The position numbers and the translations under genes are program-made. A stretch of DNA of 64,000 bases, from positions 8,422,635 through 8,486,634 of the forward strand of contig NC_087079.1 in NCBI RefSeq assembly GCF_026151205.1, in the 5' to 3' direction. Shown piece by piece: positions 39,500 to 61,700 of the stretch. The notes beneath the pieces are model-generated. The model saw nothing but the letters and a program-made list of their open reading frames with translations. It had not been told where the DNA came from and made no database searches. How positions within the stretch are numbered: the first letter of the stretch is position 1; each line of letters begins with the position of its first letter. The DNA comes from Bolinopsis microptera. Lineage: Eukaryota > Ctenophora > Tentaculata > Lobata > Bolinopsidae.

Positions 39500-41264
39500 A
39501 TACTTCTATAATGTGATGAGCTAGTTTACACTAGATGTATACTGTGAATATAGTGGGAATGTGGTAAGCGGAATAAACTATAGTACAACTTTATAAAAGA
39601 GCCATAACTCGTACAATGTATTATGTACTATTATATACTTAAATAGTTAAATATTGGCAAATAACAAACAAGAAATATGATCGCTAGAATTACTCATATT
39701 ATGAAACAAAATTAAACAATTAGATAATATAATGGGCCAATTAATTATATCTAAGTAAATGCCAATTAAATAAAGATGTTACGTCATGTTCGGAGGAAAT
39801 TTAATTCTTATTGATGGGATACAATTACAAATCTTTGCTTATACCAGAAGTCAGAACTTTCTAGCACTCTCGAGACGAAATAATATGTGATATATCACAT
39901 TTTAGCGATTATTGGGTTTTCAAAAAATTTTTCTTAAAATTCAGCATTTACAACATAATAGACATAAGTTTGAAAACGTAGTTAACTCGATAACATTTTC
40001 TGATTTTCATTTCTACGGAGCACACAAACAAAATGAACGATTAAAAAATTAAACGTCGACACTCAATGTTTTAAATAATAATGCCTTCAGAATACGTTAT
40101 ATAATCGACGACAAATGAATAAATTACAATGCTTCTGCGAGTACAATCTCGACTCCCCGAGATCACTGTCGCATTGGTGCATCCCAATGATCCCTGAAAA
40201 TGTTGCATAAATGTTGCTCCTCAGCGTTACATTGCACAACGATCGAAACATCGGCAAACAACAAACGAGTAATACGATCTCTCTGATTACTCACTAATGG
40301 ATCTCTAGGATTAATACACTTAGTGAAACAAAATTAAACATTTAGGTATTTAATAAGATAATTGATTAAAACTAACTAAATGCCAAGAAAGGTGTTAAAC
40401 ATTCGGAGAAAATGTAATTCTTATTGATGAGATCTAGATATCCTGAACTTTCTATAACTTTTGAGACGAAATATGTGATATCAAAATTAGTGATTATCAG
40501 TAGTCACTAAGTGTAAATGTTCGAGTTTCGACTTACGTTTTATTGGACCGCCAGATCGATAATAAAACTCATCGTTAAATTACATTTTAATATCTAAGTT
40601 TTATATACTGTAATTAAATGTCTACGGAGCACACAAACAAAATGAACAATTAAAAAACAAAAACGTCGACACTTTATGTTTCAAATATTAAAACGAGGCC
40701 TTTAAAATACGTCCGCGTCATATTAATGATTTACAATGCTCCAGCGAGTATAAGCGTCCAAGATCAATGCCACATTCGTACATCCCAATGCGAATGATCT
40801 CATAAAATGCATATCTATTTTGTAGGAAGCGGAGCATGGCACAAAAATTTAAAATCTGACATTTCATAATTAAATTTTGCCAAATTCTATCAATTTCTTG
40901 GCAAAAGGTAAATTGACTGTAATCAACAAAATTGCCGTTCAGGGCAGCAGATCATAGCAAAGTTTTGGTAGCAGGCTTAGCAGTCTGCTAGCTGTTGTAA
41001 AGAAAGGCACTGACATGAGGGGTAAGGCGTTGGTGTAAAAGTCAAAGCAATCGCCGGGAACCTTCATTAAGTAACTCTGTGCCGTTCGGGAGTCGGGGTG
41101 TTGACTGTTGTACACGATTTGGATGTACAGGGATATCAGATTATATCATTCCGCAGGCAAGTTCCATTCAGCAGAATGGGACTTTATTGCATTGATGAAA
41201 GATTTCTTTGATTTGATCCAGAAGACACTAAACTAGTTAAGTCTTTAAGTACACTTCCGCTTCT
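39500..41264. other. Intergenic DNA downstream of PINK1, nothing recognised
   Basis: AT-rich sequence with a diverged internal duplication: about 39600-40080 resembles about 40260-40690 (shared CTACGGAGCACACAAACAAA and AACGTCGACACT). No gene was supported. Confidence 0.5.
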
Positions 41265-41270
41265 TTTATT
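41265..41270 (-). terminator. Poly(A) signal of PINK1
   Basis: AATAAA on the minus strand about 60 nt after the PINK1 stop codon, the usual spacing for a short 3' UTR. Confidence 0.6.
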
Positions 41271-41329
41271 GAGTAACAGGCTTGGGCCTTCACAAATTTG
41301 ATCAGGTAACAAGCTGTAGCAACCTTCTG

Positions 41330-51069
<9,740 letters not shown>

Positions 51070-51924
51070 TGTGTTCTCCTTTTACAGCTCGCTATGTTAC
51101 ACCCATCTGGCTAATCAGTGCGGAAATCAAGCAAGTTAAAATATGCTGAATATTTCACCATAATATTGGAATATTTTTTGGAGAGAGTGGGATAAGGCCA
51201 CTCTCTGGACACCACGTTTAAAAATCAGAAAACGATTAGATTACAAAGGATTAATTGTTGAATGCATAAAATGAATAATAGAATTATGTACATGATATTA
51301 TAAAATCATCCGATAATACGATGATCCGTGTTATAATATCCTATTATAATATCCACGAATGAATATTACAATATTCATTATTCAATACTCATAAGGGCGT
51401 TATCGATTTAGGTCCCGCTAATGTTGGGATCAATCAAATTAAATATAGATCTGCTGATGCAATGCCTTACACTGAGTGCATACACCGGGATCGGAGCACT
51501 GACTGGAGTAGAGAGAAAATTAATTAACATGTACTTGTATGGCTTTCAGACGAAATATTTCTTAAAATTGAATGCAGTCTGTTAAGCAGTCAAAAATATC
51601 ATGTAGAATAATTGTCGTGGTCGTCTTAATTATCCTAAGTAACAAGGACAAAAGCACACTTATTAGCTGGTTATTCTTCTTGAAAACCTCAGTTCAATAT
51701 TCATGCATAGATCCAAGGTGGCCAGATAGAAGCCTCGAGAACAAGAAATTTAGGAATGCAGAAAACTAGCCCACCTTGATATTATCCTCAATTTGTCAAT
51801 CTATTTTAAAACCTTTCACGTGTTGCATTAGATTTTCTGATGGAAGGGTAATAAGGCCACATTATATGAGCCGAAAGTTTGGGGGAATGACAAATAGATG
51901 AACAATTTAACTATTGGTGTCTCA
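51070..51924. other. ANAPC15-PINK1 intergenic interval
   Basis: About 0.86 kb between the ANAPC15 stop and the PINK1 ATG, both on the minus strand; it must hold the ANAPC15 3' UTR and the PINK1 5' region. An AATATTATAATAT-rich block lies at about 51295-51390. No defined promoter motif is claimed. Confidence 0.5.
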
Positions 51925-52422
51925 TCAGAATGTCATGTCGACTGATGCATTAGTCCTTTCAGGTTCTGGAACTGGCGCATCTGGGGATGCTTCATCAAAT
52001 TCAGAGTCGCTTTCTATTTCTTCTTGCACAATGTCATCTTCATCTTCAATTTGTGAGCCATCAAGATCTGCAGATTTTCCTGAGAAAAGAAGATTTACTT
52101 AAACAATCATTAAAATTCCCAAACCCTTGCCCGCATATTCATGCATTGGATTTAAAATTTGGATATTTCCAAACTAAAATCCAGTCACCAATTTTATTTT
52201 GAAAAAAACAACTATTTAAAATGGTTAATAAGATACAGTGACACTGGACTCTGGAGTAGTACCTATAGGCTGAACAGCAGTCCCACAGCACTCATATTGA
52301 AGCTTCCATGCTTTTGCTTGTGCTTCTAGAGCATCAATGTAAGTTTCATCGTCGTAAACAGAGGTGGAGTTGAACCAAGCTTCACTTGTCAAGGAAGGAC
52401 ATGCTGGGTAGAATATTGACAT
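51925..52422 (-). CDS. ANAPC15: Anaphase-promoting complex subunit 15, 104 aa
   Basis: Small subunit of the APC/C ubiquitin ligase that promotes turnover of the mitotic checkpoint complex. Exons 52422-52263 and 52079-51925 join at a phase-1 GT/AG intron inside the PIGK motif. The predicted protein begins MSIFYPACPSLTSEAWFN, matching the ANAPC15 start (short aromatic N-terminus, WFN, then an ET..E.Q..AW helix). The hallmark PIGK follows, then a long acidic tail (EDEDDIVQEEIESDSEFDE). Length is slightly below the human 121 residues. The tail is less purely Asp/Glu than in vertebrates and ends NASVDMTF. It is followed on the same strand by PINK1 after about 0.86 kb. Confidence 0.9.
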
Positions 52423-52449
52423 GTCCTGATACCATTAATTAATATATAA

Positions 52450-52775
52450 CATTGGCAAATGAATAACTTTTCAAGCTGGATCACAATCCCTCAACAGATT
52501 GAAATCGAGTCACATTATTCGCTTGTACACACAATGTGTTAGAATATTATGCTTTGACGCTATAAATTTATAATGATTAATGATATTGCATCCTCTAGCC
52601 CCTACTTCAATTGTGCTCATCTATTTGTCAAACCTTTTATGAGGATAATAGGTTAATACATCTTGAATTGTCACGAAACTCAGTGTAAGACACATTGTAA
52701 GTTAATTGTTGTGTTAACACAACAATTTTGTAAGGCAACGTCATATACTATGCTGTTGAATAATCCAACCTGAGA
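52450..52775 (-). repeat. Dispersed repeat family, copy C
   Basis: Reverse-orientation, truncated copy of 29745-30330, starting just upstream of the ANAPC15 ATG. Shared blocks include CACACAATGTGTTAGAAT and AAGACACATTGTAAGTTAAT. It lies in the presumed promoter/5' region of ANAPC15. Confidence 0.75.
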
Positions 52776-53449
52776 CTACTTATATGCACAAGTGTGTCAC
52801 AAAAACAAGTCAGGATACAACAAAACCTGAAAAGCAATCCACATGAAGGTTTTAAACCATTAAGGTTCAGGGTTCTAGGACTTGATACACTCAGTTACAA
52901 GATTAAGGGTATAGTCTCACGGCACAAAGAAGCACTACTAGCAATTGTGTCCTTTACCCTCCTACATAATTTGAACATTTTTGTGGCTAACTCATTGAAC
53001 AACATCTGAATTAATATGTGTCTAGTATTAAAAGATTCAGTAAGTTATTTTTTCATGTACGCTGTACACTGTAGTTAGTAAATGCAAACCAAACTTTTTC
53101 GGTCAGCCGCGCGCTGAACTAGTGTTGCACTAGGTAAAAATGGTGTATATTTTGTTCATTTCTGAGTGTAAATTAATTAATTAATTTATCACAAATTATT
53201 TTATTATAATAAAACCACTTATGTGAAATGGTTATTTTGACTTTAAATATTTGAACTAAATATGAATTGATTGTGGGTATAAAATAAAATTTGTTTTACT
53301 TTAAAAAATTTGTTTTACTATGCACTTGCCAGTAGAAATGTTGCCTCTGAAGGCATTACAACATTTTGACCATTTTGACCATTTTGACCAATCATAAACA
53401 AAAATATCCACTTATACGATCCAATGGATATGGTTGGTGACACTGGATG

Positions 53450-53995
53450 AAGTCACACTAGATTTCGTACAGAGTGGAAAATACCTTGGTGTCTTTGTGA
53501 CAACAGTGTGGGAGTAGAACATACTCACCCTCTGTATGGAAGCTAGTTCACGTTTAGATTTAATGAAAAGAGAGGACCGTATACAAAAGAGGGCATTCTA
53601 TCTAACACTAATCAGAAGCCTTTTCAAAATTGAAGTGTTGTCTGGAGGTCAACAAGTGTTGTTGGAAAACAGAATTGAATAAAAACAAAGAAAAAAAGGT
53701 TAAAAGCATCCATTACAGAGCTGTTAAGTAGATCCTTAAAGGACCATCACTAAACTGCTTTAGTATTTGGATAAGCTAAGAGAACTAGACATAATGCAAA
53801 TGGAGCTAAAGTTTGAACATACCGACCTACTGTTATTGCATCAGATATACAATGGCGAATCTGTACTGAAGCTCCCATCTTACTTAACCTGGTCCTTGAT
53901 CACTATTTCTACACTCCAGCTCTGTGAAAACAATAAGGTGTTCTGGAGTCTTTGCTGGGATAGCGGGGTCCCCTGTGTAAACGTACATTTCTGAC
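53450..53995 (+). pseudogene. LINE reverse-transcriptase 3' fragment, decayed
   Basis: Broken frames read LDFVQSGKYLGVFVTT, then DRIQKRAFYLTLIRSLF, then LRELDIMQMELKFEHTDLLL and HQIYNGESVLKLPSYL. This is the order of the C-terminal part of a non-LTR reverse transcriptase (KYLGV, IQKRAF, then the helical domain ending in LPSYL). Stops and frameshifts disable it. Confidence 0.65.
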
Positions 53996-53999
53996 CAAA

Positions 54000-55226
54000 C
54001 CAAGTATTTCAAAAAGTTGTCATTTAAATTCTAATAAAAGAAGTATATATATAGAACTGTATGCCTCTCTTACTCTTAACTCTACCACGGTAACCTGTTT
54101 TCCTTTATTCTAAAATGGTTCTATACTTCTCCAAATTGTTACTTGTATATAATTGTACATAATTCTGACTAAATGTCAAAGTGGGTATCTATGTAATTTT
54201 CATAATAATTTAATGGTTAACTTCATGCCCACAGTTCAATGTTTTAACCAACCATACCATTATATATCATACTTTATACTCATTAACTTATTATCTATTT
54301 ACTATATGTTTTAATTCCTAGTCCTTAGAAGGGTACTCTATTAACAGTTTTTGACTGATTTGAATGTCCTGCACAGCAGATCGAAGCATCTCTAAATTAT
54401 TTACTATTATTATTGTATTGCTGTGTAAATTTGATTCTAATTATAATTCTAATTCTAATCACAACCAGTGACCAAGATAGGACATAGGTTGCGTACCAAC
54501 ACAAGGCAACTGTCAAGATATTATAATGAATTTGATACTTCTGGAATGCCTTATATCAATAAAAGGCAACCGACAGCAACAACAACTTTTCCTTGAAGTG
54601 TAATGTGGAAGCAAGGGCACACTCTTTGTGTGTGGTAAAACCCATTTTAACAGCGTGAATATTTATCAAATATAAGTGATAAGCGCGCTAGCTGCTAGCA
54701 TACTTGTATCATTTAATTTTTAATCAAATTTATTCGGATATATATTTATTGATTATGTATTGAATTGGTGATAAATAATAAGATTGTCTTTTCTCAAAAA
54801 AAAAAAAAAATTGTCTTTTCTCTCTTTTAAGAGAAGCCTCTACTTCAGAACACAGTGTCTGGAATGACCTTAAAGAGAAACTTTGCCGGGACTTTCAAGG
54901 CTGACCTGGCAAAATATTTCTGGGACAGAGTGACAGCCATGACTAAGTCTAGGAATACAAATCATATTTTAAAGAAGGACAATGCCACCAATGAAATAAG
55001 ACAAATTAGCAGTGGCATAACGGGGCGGGGGTCCACAGCTGATTTCAGAGGATTCCCCAGTGAAATCTATAGAATGATGTGTTTCTACAGAAGAATGCAC
55101 AATTTTGCTATATTACTAACGTTAAGTATTTCAAAATTGTTCACATTCAAACGCCAATTTTTGTCGCCATCAATCCCAGAGGTCCAGAGGATGAACTTGC
55201 TCTAACCAGATCCCTTGAGCTTGCAG
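54000..55226. other. Repeat-derived intergenic DNA
   Basis: Contains an A15-type tract (about 54797) between two TTGTCTTTTCTC blocks, which recur at about 56785-56810. A 116-codon plus-strand frame (54855-55205) has no recognisable domain; I do not call it a gene. Confidence 0.4.
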
Positions 55227-55546
55227 CAGTGGCGTAACGTTGCCTGTTGCGTGTTGGCACCCCCCCCCCCCCCCCCCCCAACTGCCGAAAATGCGCCACC
55301 TGTTGGCGCCTCCTCCCCTTTTGGCGCCCCTACCTAAAATTGAACAAATTTTATGATTTTAGATGACACTAAAAAAGTGTGTTTCTAGAGCAAAACGCGC
55401 AATTTTGCTAGTATCAGTTAAGTTTTTCAAAATTGTCCCACATTCAAACAACGATTTTGCGCCCCCCCCCCCCCCCCCCCCCCCCAAGATGCCGCCTCCT
55501 CGCACAGCGGGGCCCTTCGTCAGCGGGGCCCTTTGTTACTCCTCTG
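55227..55546. mobile_element. hAT-like MITE of the CAGTGGCGTAAC family, old copy
   Basis: Begins CAGTGGCGTAACG and ends with a degenerate inverse (GTTACTCCTCTG), with C-rich tracts and GCGCCCC blocks shared with 58092-58380. No intact target duplication. It abuts or interrupts the end of the mobile-element ORF at 55547-56113. Confidence 0.7.
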
Positions 55547-56113
55547 CAGTGGCGCGCCCGCCTCCAAGCAATAAAAACTTTTCCTATTTGTGAAACAAAC
55601 GCTAAGATATGTAACTGAGTCTGAATAACGCTGACCCATTGGAGATTTCATCTTTTGTGCAAGCTTTTTAATCAAGCGTTGCGCTTCGACTCCCATGCCT
55701 CCTGTTGTGGAGAAAACTAAAGGTGTAAAGGTAGCTTTTTCCACTTCTAGGACCCTTGCATTATATGCTCTTAGCTTCTCAGTCTCGTGAGCCAAATACA
55801 TCATAGGAATTAGTTTAGCGGCGTTGGTTGGAGCAGGAGCATGAAACACTCTTACATCAAAAAATGCTCTTTCCAACGCATTCCAAACTGATCTTGCTGA
55901 TATATCTAGTCGGGCTTGATCTCCAGTTACTGTACCTCGTGGTAACTGCATGCCGCTGACTGGAAGAAGAGGGGGCTCTGTCTGAACGTCTTTGCATTTG
56001 ACTGTCCGCATGATATTAGCTATTGTATCTCGAAGTGAGTTATGCCTCAAGGTCACATAACCCCCAAGTAGTAAAAGTATTATATTGAATGAAAGGGACC
56101 TGTCAAAAGACAT
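55547..56113 (-). pseudogene. C-terminal domain of a retroelement polyprotein
   Basis: About 185 codons open on the minus strand: GGYVTLRHNSLRDTIANIM, QARLDISARSVWNALERAFF with DVRVFHAPAP, HETEKLRAYNARV, and FTPLVFSTTGGMG. This module is common at the C-terminus of reverse-transcriptase ORFs in many marine invertebrate genomes. The order of conserved D..ARSVW, DVRVF and EVEKATFTPLVFS looks like a restriction-endonuclease-fold nuclease. The start is open upstream without an RT domain, and the end runs into a MITE, so this is a fragment; the domain itself shows no stop. Confidence 0.7.
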
Positions 56114-57595
56114 AAAATCTTTTCAGGGTACCCTTCAGTAATGCACTTCTAAACTGTATAACTATATAATACTATAGAATGCCCTGGAAATTCCAGAAAA
56201 TAGTACGTCTCACCCCATACTATGAGTCACAATCAGTTTTAAATCTTTAATCTTGCACGGCCTGGGCCACAGAGCAGATCAATTATTCTGTGCATACAAA
56301 AATATTTCAATTTGTTTGATGCTCCGAGCGTGTTAAATCATTTTGCCCTTTCTAGGGCTAGCTAGAAAACGAGTTGAAAAAGTCACGTGACTGTTGAGTG
56401 TATGTAACTATTTAAATGTAACTAGAGCTGAGTGACAGGATTAATCATTATTCGTCTATTTTCTTTTAGACAGGTTGAATATATTTTATTTTTGTTATAA
56501 GCCATATCAAAGTTCAAAATATCTGAAAACAGCAATCCGAACCCTATGAATTTTATTGTGGTAGCTATCTCAGAAAATAAAAAGGTTTACTGTAAGGCCT
56601 AATGGTTAATAAATAGGTTCATAGGTTTAAAAATATGACGGCCAATGAATAAAAAACTACTATTACAAATCAAAACGACTTAATTTAATTATTATCATAA
56701 ATATATTACACACGATTGCAGTATGCAAATATAATAGCGCGCGCCCGCCATAGTTCTCAGAGGCCCATGAATAATAAAATTGTTTTTCTCAAAAAAATGT
56801 CTTTTCTCAATGGTTAGGTCTCGGCCAAACTCAAAGCAGAAAACACGTATTTTTGCCCGTAAGAGCCTCTACTCAAACTTTTTGACATTTTTTTGCGCGG
56901 CGCACACTATATAATGGATAATGGTGATTTATTTTACCTGGGGACATCAGGCTATCGTGTTAGCCGAATAAAGATTCGGCGGGATCTGACAGGCAGAGTG
57001 CAGCCCAGTAATATTTATCAGGCAAGCTTGTTTTTATGTTCAGCACTCTTTTCACGATATATTGTGCATCAAAAATTACATAAAACCTTATAAGCCAACG
57101 TTATATTATATATACCAAACTAAGAGTTAACGATATTTTAAAATAAAATTATAAATGTCGTCGACTGTAAATCCTTGATTTAACGATGCTGACAGCGGAG
57201 ACTGGACAGACAAAATGACGTTTTATAAAGCCGTATTTACAAGGCCGTGATAAATTAAATCATTTAGGTTTATAAGCAGCTTTGCAGATCATGGGCCCAT
57301 ACTTGTGCAGGAGGTGCATTTTGCTTTCAACATTTGTGTTTTGATGACCCTCAGGTCCTTTGATTACATACATTTTGTCCTAGAAAATCTGGTTTTATCG
57401 GAGTCTATTTTTGAAAAGATTTAATGTTGTTCATTCACTGTGTAAATTTGTATGTAATTGATTGATTTGAAAGATTTCAATTAAAAAAATGGGTTGGTTC
57501 GCTGGGAATGAGCAGATCTGATCTTGCTTTAGTTTCAAGCAATAGATATAGTAAAATTGCTACCTAAGTAAAGAATTTCTCCAGGGTTATTTTTC
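56114..57595. other. Intergenic DNA, no gene recognised
   Basis: AT-rich with diverged repeat pieces (TTGTCTTTTCTC-like block near 56785). No supported gene. Confidence 0.45.
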
Positions 57596-57663
57596 CCGGA
57601 GATCAGAGAGCTGAACTATATTGGAACAAACTCCCTCCGGATATCAAGAACTCGGAGAACTAA
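57596..57663 (+). pseudogene. Tiny LINE 3'-end remnant
   Basis: The frame VIFPGDQRAELYWNKLPPDI followed by KNSEN and a stop resembles the LWNxLPxxI motif near the end of non-LTR reverse-transcriptase ORFs. Very short, so tentative. Confidence 0.4.
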
Positions 57664-58091
57664 GCTTTTAATTTCGATTAATAAAAATAATTTCAATATA
57701 TAAAAGGAAAGCATATTGGATATCTTAGGACTAATCCAAATTATGTCGTCAAAAACGTTTTATTAACTATATAATATATATATTAGTGGGAAGTTGTCCA
57801 TTGTCATACTGCGAAGAATAAATCAATCTCAGATGAAATTGCAATTGTATTATCAAGAAGATAATACAATCCATCAAAGAAGAAAAGCCTTTTGACAGCC
57901 GTCTTTAATTGTGACCCTGATGCTAGTCATGGTAAAGTAAACCAGACTTGGGATACTCTTCAGAGAAGATAGCCTGTTGGGCGATGCAACATCAAAGCAC
58001 CTTGCCTTGTATGCTGTTTTTCTTCTCTATTTTCTCGGCTTGTTACTATAAATATTTATGCTAATTCTGTATACAATTATTTACATTCTCC

Positions 58092-58380
58092 CAGTGGCGT
58101 AACGTTGCCTGTTGGCGCCCCCCTGCCGAAAAAAGCGCCCCCCTGTTGGCGCCCCCTCCCCTTTTGGTGCCCCTCCCTAAAATTGAACAAATTAGGTGAT
58201 TTTAAAGAATACGCCGGTAAAATCTCTAAAAAAGTGTGTATCTAGAGCAAAACGCGCAGTTTTGCTAGTACTTTAGTTAAGTTTTCGAAATTGTCCCACA
58301 TTCAAACGACGATTTGGCGCCCCCCTAAGACGGCGCCCCCCTGCACAGCGGGGTCAGCAGGGCCTTTCGTTACGCCACTG
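58092..58380. mobile_element. hAT MITE, 289 bp, with intact 8-bp target duplication
   Basis: Termini CAGTGGCGTAACG and CGTTACGCCACTG are flanked by identical 8-bp repeats CATTCTCC (58084-58091, 58381-58388). The interior is rich in GGCGCCCCCC blocks. No coding capacity. Confidence 0.93.
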
Positions 58381-58388
58381 CATTCTCC

Positions 58389-58646
58389 ACCTGATGGCAC
58401 CGGCCCTGATGGCACCCCCCCCCCCCCCCCCCTCGCTGAAAAAGCGCCCCCATTTGGTGCCCCACCCACTTTTGGCGCCCCTCCCTAAAATTGGACAAAT
58501 TAGATGTTTCAGAGTATACACCGGTAAAAACTCTAAAAAAGTGTGTTTCTAGAGCAAAAAGCAGTTTTGCTAGTGCTATAGTGAAGTTTTTCAAAATTGT
58601 CCCACATTCAGACGAAGATTTGGCGGGGCCCTTCGTTACGCCATTG
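58389..58646. mobile_element. Truncated second copy of the CAGTGGCGTAAC MITE
   Basis: Related to 58092-58380 over most of its length and ending TTACGCCATTG (one change from the canonical end), but without a matching left terminus. It ends about 88 bp before the ATG of the dynein-adaptor gene. Confidence 0.75.
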
Positions 58647-58733
58647 CAGCCTACATAATTTTATTTGAGCATCTATTTTTACAATTACAAATTTGAGCTG
58701 AACTCAATAAATTGATATGCTCAGAAAGGGTAT

Positions 58734-61700
58734 ATGACAGAGTGGGATGAAGACAGTCTGCAGGCAGCACTGGCAGAAGCTCTTGAGGAAAAAGGTATGT
58801 GATTTTTTTATTACTTTATTGCACAAGACTATGCTAAGATACACGTCTTCAGTGCAACAGAATATATCACTTAGATTATTTAACAACCAGTAAAAGTTTT
58901 AATTTTTGTACATTACCATACAATACTTCAATAGTAAGTCTCTCGTCTAAATTATTTTACCAGTATAAGTTTAAAACTGTTCATGAGATTTCTGATTTAT
59001 TTCCCTTATATTTCAGAGTTTTCTGTTTCTTCTGTGTGTGTTTTGAGTGTGTGTGACTGCACGTGTGAATTGGGTGAGAAGTCGCAATTTGTATAGCTAC
59101 AGCATGATAATGCGCACGTGCACATTTGGAACTATTAAATGGGGTGATATTGTGATTTGTCTCCTGTTTAGTTAACATTTTGTTGCGTTCAGGGCGTATT
59201 TCATAATTGTCATGAAATATCTTTGGTCGTGATGGACATCTTCTTGTTTCTGTTAACCCTGACTATTAGCTCCTTTCTTGTAATGAACAGGAACTTTGGT
59301 CTACTCATAAAACCGAAATTATTTCACAGAAAAAGCAGCTGAGTATGGACTACAGCTATTGCACAGAAACAACCACCTTGAACTCTGCAAAGAGCAGCTG
59401 GAAAGTCAGATGACTGTCATGAGAAACAGCTATGACGAAATTAAACAGGTAACTGAAAACCAACATTACTTTTCAACAAGGTCCCTTCAACCCTTCCAGT
59501 CACTCACAATTCACATATTTAATTCGACAAATGTTACATTACCATGTTGGATCTGTCTACCCCAGTACATTTGCCTCTGCAGATTTGAATTGATTAATTG
59601 GATTGGTATTAAAACTACACATGTGTATCATCCTTCGGAGGCCAAGCCATTACACTAAAACTCATTAATCAGTATCCTTCAGCTTATGTAAATTTCGCTC
59701 AATGCTGCCGATTAAATAGCAAAACTCCTACACAGTTGTGGCCAAAGTGAAGCTCGTTGGTTTTAACTGCATGATCGTTAAGTGATTCAACTAATAATAC
59801 CGATAGATTTTAACGTACCTGTATTGCATCATACGTAGACAAAATAGTGAGAGTATGTGGCTTACTGCTGAATACTGTCGTCATTTAATCCATATAACAC
59901 TACGAACTTACGGTTTGTAGCAGTCTTTGCAGTTTGCAGCCTTAGTCTTCCAGCTTTAGAGTGGAAAGAAATTATCCCATTCCAGGCTGTTACTTTAGGG
60001 CTTATTAATACATCCTTGTGCTCTTTTTTGGCTGGCCGCCAAAGTTTCACAACAACGATGATATAAACTGTCATCTGGACAACAGTAGCCAGCAGCTCCT
60101 GCCGACAGCATATTAAATTGAAGAAATTGAAATATCCGTGGTTAGTGGTAAGTATAATCTGGTTCCTGCGGTGGAAATCGATCCGTTTATAGTTTATTAA
60201 TAGATCTGTTAAAGAGGAAATATAGATGTAGGAGGGTACTAGCACTTACCCAATACCCATTAAGCACAATATTAGGCACAATATTAACCTGCCCTCTTTA
60301 TCAGACATTTCTATTTCTTGAATTTCCTTATTGATTAGTTAAATAGAACTTCGATACTAATTACTACTATCTGCGCTTTCGCAGAAAAACAATTGCGGGA
60401 TCTAATAATAGCGCTCTTTGCCGTAATGACAGCACTCTTTCTCCGCCACATAACAGCACATTAGCTCTCCCTCTCTCTCTCCCTCCCTCTCTCTCTCTCT
60501 CTGCATATGACACTAAGCAGCTCACTGACAGCTCTAAACCTCTCAGCTCTCTCTCTACAATTATACCATCCTCTAACAGCCCACTCTACTGCATCTTATT
60601 AACACAGCGCGGCGCTCCGGGTCCCTGGATCTCTGAGAATGCAAATCAAGCCTGCTGTCCTCACTAAGTGATATACAGTTGTTATAGATGCACAGAGGGA
60701 GGGAGCAGATTGTGTGTGTGAGATTTGGGTTTGTGTTATATAATAATAGTGTGTGTACTGACCTCTCCCCTCTCTCTCTTTCTCCTTGAGAGTGGGGCTA
60801 ACTGTGGGGAGGGGGCTATTTACCCTGCATTAGTGTTACTCTAGTCTCACATAGAGGTAATGACAAATACATTTAATTATAAGTTGGCAGAGTGTAGACA
60901 TGAATATTTAATATTTGCAGAGATGTCCTATCCAGCTTACTCTCTTATCGGCAAATTGTGTAATGAGCTCTGAATACAGTAATGTTCAACATGTAGATGT
61001 TTAGTAGCAAACTGTGTAAGATCATAGTGTCACCGCGGCCAACGTAGCATTGCTCCACAAGTTTAATAACACATCTACACAGTCCCACAATGTTAAGAGT
61101 AGAAGAGTGTTGGTCACGTGATAAAACCTGTGGACCCTACAATCTTCATGGTGGGGTGCGAATATTATTAGATTGTTGATGGGAGTTGAAACCTTGCAAT
61201 TCTCTGCAGACATACAGTTGAGATATAATAGGTACACAAAACACAGATTGTCTGGCAAAGTTGCAACATGTACCCAGTCTTAGCGCTGCCTCAATCTCCA
61301 TTAGTACTCTATTATTACAAGAGGTAGGTTCACATTGTATTGCATCATTGGTCCCTCCATATCCCTGTAAATTGTATTACAGCAAGTCATTGCTACATTT
61401 CACCCCTGGGTCCTGTCATATCTTCACATTAACCCGGTCTCTTTAAATTAGAATCTCTTCTTCTCCTCTTCCGACCACATCCACCACTCACAGACATTGT
61501 GCAACAGACCATAAAGCCAAGCAGGCTGCGGTTATTTGAATATTGAAACTATTTTCATATTCTAGTTTACACACAGACCCCCAAATTGTAAAGTTGTGAA
61601 ATGTAAACGCTGTTATTTGTTGAAAGTGTGACAAGTATAAATGGTGACACGTTGAAATGGTAAGAGCGTGGGAAGTTATTAAAGGTCGTTATCTCTTTTT

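Noticed and set aside
54855-55205. 116-codon plus-strand frame
   Set aside because: No recognisable domain, no splice or homology support, and it sits within transposon debris.
59862-60245. 127-codon minus-strand frame in the dynein-adaptor intron
   Set aside because: No ATG-based start context, no domain and no flanking exon signals; probably chance.
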